This document shows, one piece after another, positions 59,145-64,000 of a stretch of 64,000 nucleotides of DNA. Source of the stretch: Orthonyx spaldingii (taxonomy: Eukaryota; Chordata; Aves; Passeriformes; Orthonychidae); NCBI GenBank assembly GCA_013397795.1, contig VZTJ01004544.1:1-64000 (forward strand), read 5' to 3'. The notes beneath the pieces are model-generated. The model was not told where the DNA came from and ran no database searches. It worked only from the letters and a program-made list of their open reading frames with translations. The translations under genes and the position numbers were made by a program. Position 1 is the first letter of the stretch. Every line of letters starts with the position of its first letter.

Positions 59145-61912
59145 GTGAAAACTGGAAATCAAGGTCGGCACATTTTAATTTTATTTGCCAAGGAGCACAG
59201 CTGTTACTTGTATGGAACAACCTTAGACAATATTTTTTTTAATGTCCAGGGTTTTGCATTAAACATACAAAAACTGTGTCCTTGTCACACTTTGTGTTTT
59301 CATGCCATTTACTGAGATTCAAGAGCATCTTCTACATGACCTTGCAGCTACAGCTGTTTGCTTCCCTGGCTGATTATGCAGGAGATGTCAGAGAAATAGT
59401 TATTTTCTTCCTTGTCATGTCTCAGGTAAAGCTACAGCTGCTAAAATGTTATAAAATCCTTGCTGTGGAAGGCTGCAGAAGAATTCTGGAAAACATTCCT
59501 ACATAATAGCCTCATGTTTATGCTGTTCATTAGACAGTCACAATTAGAATAAAGATACCAGTGAGGTGGACATTTGGTGTAACCCGATCCAGCAGTTATC
59601 TTCAAAAGGGTCAGAGAAAAATCCATTCTAATACGAGAACAACTCCTGTGGTTTTCCAGAGGTCTGAATAATGCTGACCTGCAAAGCCAGTTCCTTTTTC
59701 TGTACTTCATTACTGGAGGACTTACATATGTGTGTGTGGGAAGGTAGATGATCATCAGTGTGATACTTCGTGTCCCCGAGTGTCATGTCGGGTCGGTTCC
59801 ATGAGTCGACCATGGGATCTTGAACAAAGCATTTTGCCTTTTTCTGTCTACTCCCTGTTTTTATAGTCAAGGTGATGCCTCTTGAGTTTTTAACAGATGT
59901 GCCCAAGTTATTTCATTAGTGATTGTATCTTGAAGAGGTATCTGAAACTACAGCAGTCTGTACTTCACTTTTAAGCTTTGCTTTATTATATTTGTTTGAA
60001 AGGAAACAAGCAATGGTATTAGAAGTTAGGAAATGCCATGGCTGCTCCTTCCATCCTTTCCCCTTTAGAGAGGCCATGGTGCAGTCTTAATGATATTTTT
60101 TTAAAAGTTGTGTTTTCCCCTTTTAGCATTTCTTTCTTTAGGATTTCAGTGCTGTTTAGGGTTTCTGTGATGTCTCTTATTACAGCAGCGTCAGGTTTGG
60201 ATGAGGGCTTTGCTCTGCTAGTGACTGTAATAGCTGTGGCTGAAAGTTTGGTCTATGCCCCATTTATGATGTACAGCATAAAGGCATTTATGATGTACAG
60301 CAGTGAGGGAGAAGGGAGATATTCCCATCTGCTTGGACATCTCTGTTCCACTGTTCTTGCTTTAAGGAAATGTAGCTCAGTTTTGATAGAAAATTGAGCT
60401 CAGTTCTGATCTGCCTGTTCCTGCATCCTCTCCTCAGCTTTGTGCCTGGCATTTGAGTTCGGTGCCACCAGGGTGACTGGATTGGGGATACTGTATTTCT
60501 TTGCTGACCGCCCATCTAAATGTAGGGCAGCAGTGCCAGGCCCAGGCCTGTAGGCAGCAAACTGCTTACAGGAGTATCCAGCACAGCTGTGGTGCCAGGA
60601 ACGAATTAAAGACAAGGCAAACGGGAATGGGAAGTACCACAGTGCTTCTAGAGCAAAACTTGTTTCATAACATCAGTCTTGGAAAACTAAAAGCTGAGGA
60701 TCAGCTTCTAAAGAGAATAAGGGGATATGGGAACACTGTAACTTGTCTCAGACCAGTCACTGTAGCAAAGCAGGGGAAATGCCTCACTTTTGGGAACAAA
60801 GTGAAGAATTTTAGGGTTATTTCTGTGGCAAGCTGAGACCGAGAATGTTTGCACACAGAGGCAGCAGAAATATGGGTGTGTTCTCTGCTCCTTTGAGGCT
60901 TGACACACTCCTCTGTAAACAGATCCCCCAAACAAAGGTTAGGAAATGCAATCCCATTCCAGACAGACCCTGCCTTCAGATGGAGACCCTGCCTTCAGGG
61001 GATAGCCTGCCTGGCCCCTCACAGGCTGACCTTGTCCTGGTAGCTGCTCATCGCTGCTGGCATTTTGGCTGTTACCCTGGACACTGGGCACTAATCAGAC
61101 ATTTGTCCAACTGCTTATCCTGACCTTGGTCAGTAGAAATGCATTTATTGGTCCTTGGGCTGCTCACCGAGGAACAGCCCATAAAGGATCTCCAAGGGAT
61201 CCCAACAGAGTTCAGTTGGAGTTACTTCCAGAATGATATTACCTTGTCTCACTTCGATTTTTTTAGAGGCTGAGACTGTGGATTCAGCATCTAATCACTC
61301 CGAAAGGATAACACATTATAGTCGTTTGGGGAGGGAAATCCTAACTTACCTTTTTTGAATTAGAAAGAGGAAGAATTTACCACTTCAGAAAAGACATCAG
61401 CTGGAATATTCTAACAGAAAGAAGGTTAAAGAGTAAGGATCGTTTAACCTGCAGCTCCATAACAAAAAAAGAGGAGATACTGCTACTTTAAGATCATACA
61501 GTTGTGACAGATGATCTTGTATCTTTCTGCTGCCTAAAATTTTTCAGCTGCTCACTGTTTCTGCTGGTTTCATCTTTGGAACTGTGGAAAGTTTGTAGGA
61601 CACACTGCTTTAGAAAATTCAGCTGTGACATCCCCAGTGGTTTGATTCCTGGCATCCGTCCTCCCGTGTATGCTGGCAGCTTGGGTGTGTTCACCACTGG
61701 TGATGTTTTGGTCCATTTGGCTTCTTCTTGTGAGTACATCAACAGGCATGACCAGCTCCTGATATCTCACCTCCAAAATGGAAGAAGTCTGGGTTGTGTA
61801 TCTCTGCCTGATCTTGATTATCATCGTGCATGAAACAAAACCCACATGTGGAAGAGGTCAGGAAGGAGAGGGAAAGCAAACTGCCCATGCCATCCTCTTC
61901 TTTTCCCCCCAG

Positions 61913-62132
61913 TAATGTCAGCAAACAACTGGAGTACACCCAGGAAGAGCTGGATAAGTATCTGGAGAAGCTAAACCTTGTCTTGTTTGACACACAAGCT
62001 AGAAAAAGGGATGGCCACCATAATCAGAAGTCCCACCATCACAGAAGTGCTGATGTTGTGTCAGAAACTAAGGAACACTCAGGAAAGGAAACAGGACACT
62101 CTCAACATCTGTCAGGCTACACAAAAGTTCAG
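61913..62132 (+). other. Candidate exon of an unidentified gene (coiled-coil/His-rich)
   Basis: The acceptor CTTCTTTTCCCCCCAG ends at 61912 and the donor CAG|GTAAGA is at 62132/62133; both are strong. The 220-base interval is open from phase 2 to phase 0 and reads as a polar peptide: SKQLEYTQEELDKYLEKLNL (helical, heptad-like), then a His/Lys-rich stretch with NQKSHHHRSADVV. No family recognised. Composition and splice signals favour a true exon over chance, but there is no identified partner exon except possibly 59024-59140. Confidence 0.4.
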
Positions 62133-63393
62133 GTAAGAGACTTAGAAAGACTGTCAGACTCAACCCAAGGCAGAACTTCTGGCTAAGGTAGTGAATCCTG
62201 ATGAAATACATAATCCATGAACTTGGCAGGGGGGGAAGAGGTGGGAAACAGTCTTGCTATTTTGAAGGTAATGCATTCCTGTTTTTCTACTGCTTATTTC
62301 AACATTACACAGTCATCCAGAGAGAGCTCTGTGACTCGTGTGGTGCATATGTTACACGTGAAAGATGTAAATGTTGGCAGTACCATCTATGCATGTGTGT
62401 ATCTATTATGTAAATTACTCCTTCCATAGAAACAGGCATTATTTCTTACTTCAAGAAATTATTGTGCAGATCTTCAGCTGTTACAAATCTCCCACTTTCC
62501 CCTCATACAGCAGTGTTTTGCCAGTTTTCCTGGCTAAGCGTGTGGCCCAGTAGGGTACAGGAGCTCTGCAGACATTTATCTAGAGGCCACTGCATGGCAT
62601 TAAGCCATGGCAAATACTTCTGGAATTTTTCTTCTGTGCACAATAATCACACACAGTGTACTCTGTAAACATGAAAGGCACTATTGGCAACCTGCAAAAT
62701 TCTCTTTGCCTTGGCCAAGGCCCTTTTTTAGGGGCTGAAACAATGCAGGTCTTTATATTTTCATCATTAGCCTCACTGGAATACATCAGATTTTGCCCTT
62801 GAGATGACAGTTTTCATGGCAGCTCTGCGAGGCTCTGTCACTTTATGCCAGCAGTTGTTTCTCCCACTTTCGCCCCATACAGCAGCTGTTTCTATTCTTC
62901 ATTCCTGAGACATGGATCCCTTAGTGCCTGTGCCCCACTGTGTCACAGAGCACATCCTGGGTCCAGGTGGGAGCTCCAGCATGAAGCCTTCAGTGTAGAG
63001 GAGACCTTGCTGTCAATAATGGTGCTCTGCACAAGAATCAAGAAACAAATGTGACCAGCCTTTGCAGTGAGCCAGGACATTGTAATTTCCTAAGTCTTCC
63101 AGAGCTGCCTGAACTATCTGAGGGAATTAGTACATTCAACTGAAGGAAGAGGGACAGATATACAAAATGTGTGGCTGTTGTTCAGAGCACGTAGGTGGGA
63201 AGAGTAATTCAAGTTTACTTAGTAATTCAAATTTATTTAGCAGCCAATTTAGTTTACTGAAGAAGGTGCTATTTTATTAGCTCTGCTACAGATCAAAAAA
63301 TAGTAATGATTTTGCATTATGGAAATGGATCATATTGTAAAATAACAGTATTCGCTTATTTTTCTGCTTTGGTTAAAGATGTTGCTAGAATAC

Positions 63394-63809
63394 TGTAGCA
63401 GTGTGGCAGACTGCCGGGAATTCATCCCGGTGGGCTGACCATATGTAGTGCTGCTTTGTACATGTCCCTCCCCTGTTTACCCAGGATTGGCCAGATGTCA
63501 CTGGTCAATCATTTGCCCATTGGCTCGTCTCTCGCCTTGTCCTCCCCTGACCGAAGGCATAAGAAGCCCAGGCAAGGGACGGTCGGGGCCATTTTGCCAG
63601 GTTACCATCTTGCTGTTTGTTCTTTGCACCTTCCTTTTCCCTCTGTGAGGGAATAAAGATCTCTGATTTAAAGGCAAGTGGTCCGTCTGTTTATACCTGC
63701 AAACAGCTGCCGCCGCCCGGCCCAGGACTGGAGCCCCCAAGCTAAGGGAGCTACCAAGGGTGGGCACGGTGGTCCCAGAGAAGTCCAGCGCCGAAATAGC
63801 AAAGCAACA
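63394..63809 (+). mobile_element. Solo LTR, ERVK/alpharetrovirus-like
   Basis: A 416-bp element starts TGTAGCAG and ends GCAACA, with a short terminal inverted repeat TGT...ACA. It is flanked by GAATAC (63388-63393) and GAGTAC (63810-63815), a 6-bp duplication with one mismatch. AATAAA at 63652-63657 followed by GATCTCTGATTT and a TATA-like CATAAGAAG near 63558 give a U3-R-U5 layout in + sense. No internal viral genes. Open frames inside it are not genes. Confidence 0.75.
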
Positions 63810-63927
63810 GAGTACAGATTGGGGAGAAAAGGTGCTGTGATCACTATTTTCGCACAGTTTAATCTAATGCTAGCTAGCTTCAGGGGACATTCACTTGCTT
63901 AGAAACAGGAAGTACACTGTTTTCACA

Positions 63928-64000
63928 CACACGATCATGGTACAGTTCAGGTTGGAAGGGCCCACAGTGGCTCATCTGGTCCCACTTCCCTGCTCAGGCA
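63928..64000 (-). mobile_element. CR1 LINE 3' end, continues beyond the window
   Basis: Inverted CR1 tail: GATCATGGTACAGTTCAGG followed by TTGGAAGGGCCCACAGTGGC and TCATCTGGTCC. The element is cut by the window edge. Confidence 0.7.

Larger units (their letters stand above)
58536..63393. other. Region with sparse exon-like segments, otherwise nothing recognised
   Basis: Apart from the two exon-like segments at 59024-59144 and 61913-62132, I see no family resemblance on either strand. There is no CpG island, so no promoter is obvious. A 24-bp imperfect tandem duplication (unit beginning CATTTATGATGTACAGCA) lies at 60261-60302. A weak exon-like stretch after TTTTTTGAATTAG at about 61370 is open in two frames and was not called. 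Confidence 0.4.

Noticed and set aside
61370..61500. Possible exon after TTTTTTGAATTAG
   Set aside because: Open in two frames with incompatible readings and no good donor (AAG|GTTAAA at best); too ambiguous to call.

Overview
The window looks like a piece of a bird genome, probably a songbird microchromosome. The signs are several copies of the avian LINE CR1 in both orientations, two solo retroviral LTRs of bird type, GC-rich promoters with CpG islands, compact multi-exon genes, and vertebrate gene order TBC1D24 - ATP6V0C - AMDHD2 (human 16p13.3). Passerine rather than another bird is an inference from the LTR types. All recognised genes lie on the + strand.

Layout. 1-9110: the last three coding exons and probable 3' UTR of TBC1D24, with an intron carrying a CR1 split by a solo LTR. 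9111-24640: a long GC-rich stretch with no recognisable gene, holding one CR1, a GGATA microsatellite and simple repeats. 24650-36300: ATP6V0C. Its CpG promoter is cut by an 834-base run of N that very probably hides exon 1 (26 residues); exons 2 and 3 are complete after an intron of about 8.5 kb. 36300-41700: intergenic with one CR1. 41730-49188: AMDHD2, all 11 coding exons intact, 409 residues. 50810-57802: a six-exon homologue of human C8orf33 (UPF0488) that is about twice the human length and carries the family domain twice. 57803-64000: its 3' end, two exon-like segments of an unidentified + strand gene, a solo LTR and the edge of another CR1.

Function. TBC1D24 acts in vesicle traffic and oxidative-stress resistance, ATP6V0C is the proton-carrying c subunit of the V-ATPase, and AMDHD2 deacetylates GlcNAc-6-phosphate and limits hexosamine flux. 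The first two concern acidic organelles and vesicles. The AMDHD2 promoter has two CACGTG boxes close to the CLEAR consensus, a possible regulatory link. The C8orf33 homologue has no established function. The most notable observations are its exon-level domain duplication with a recurring F-x-F-[D/N]-F motif, a perfect TISU-type start element heading a tiny upstream ORF at AMDHD2, and the unidentified exons near 59.0 and 61.9 kb.
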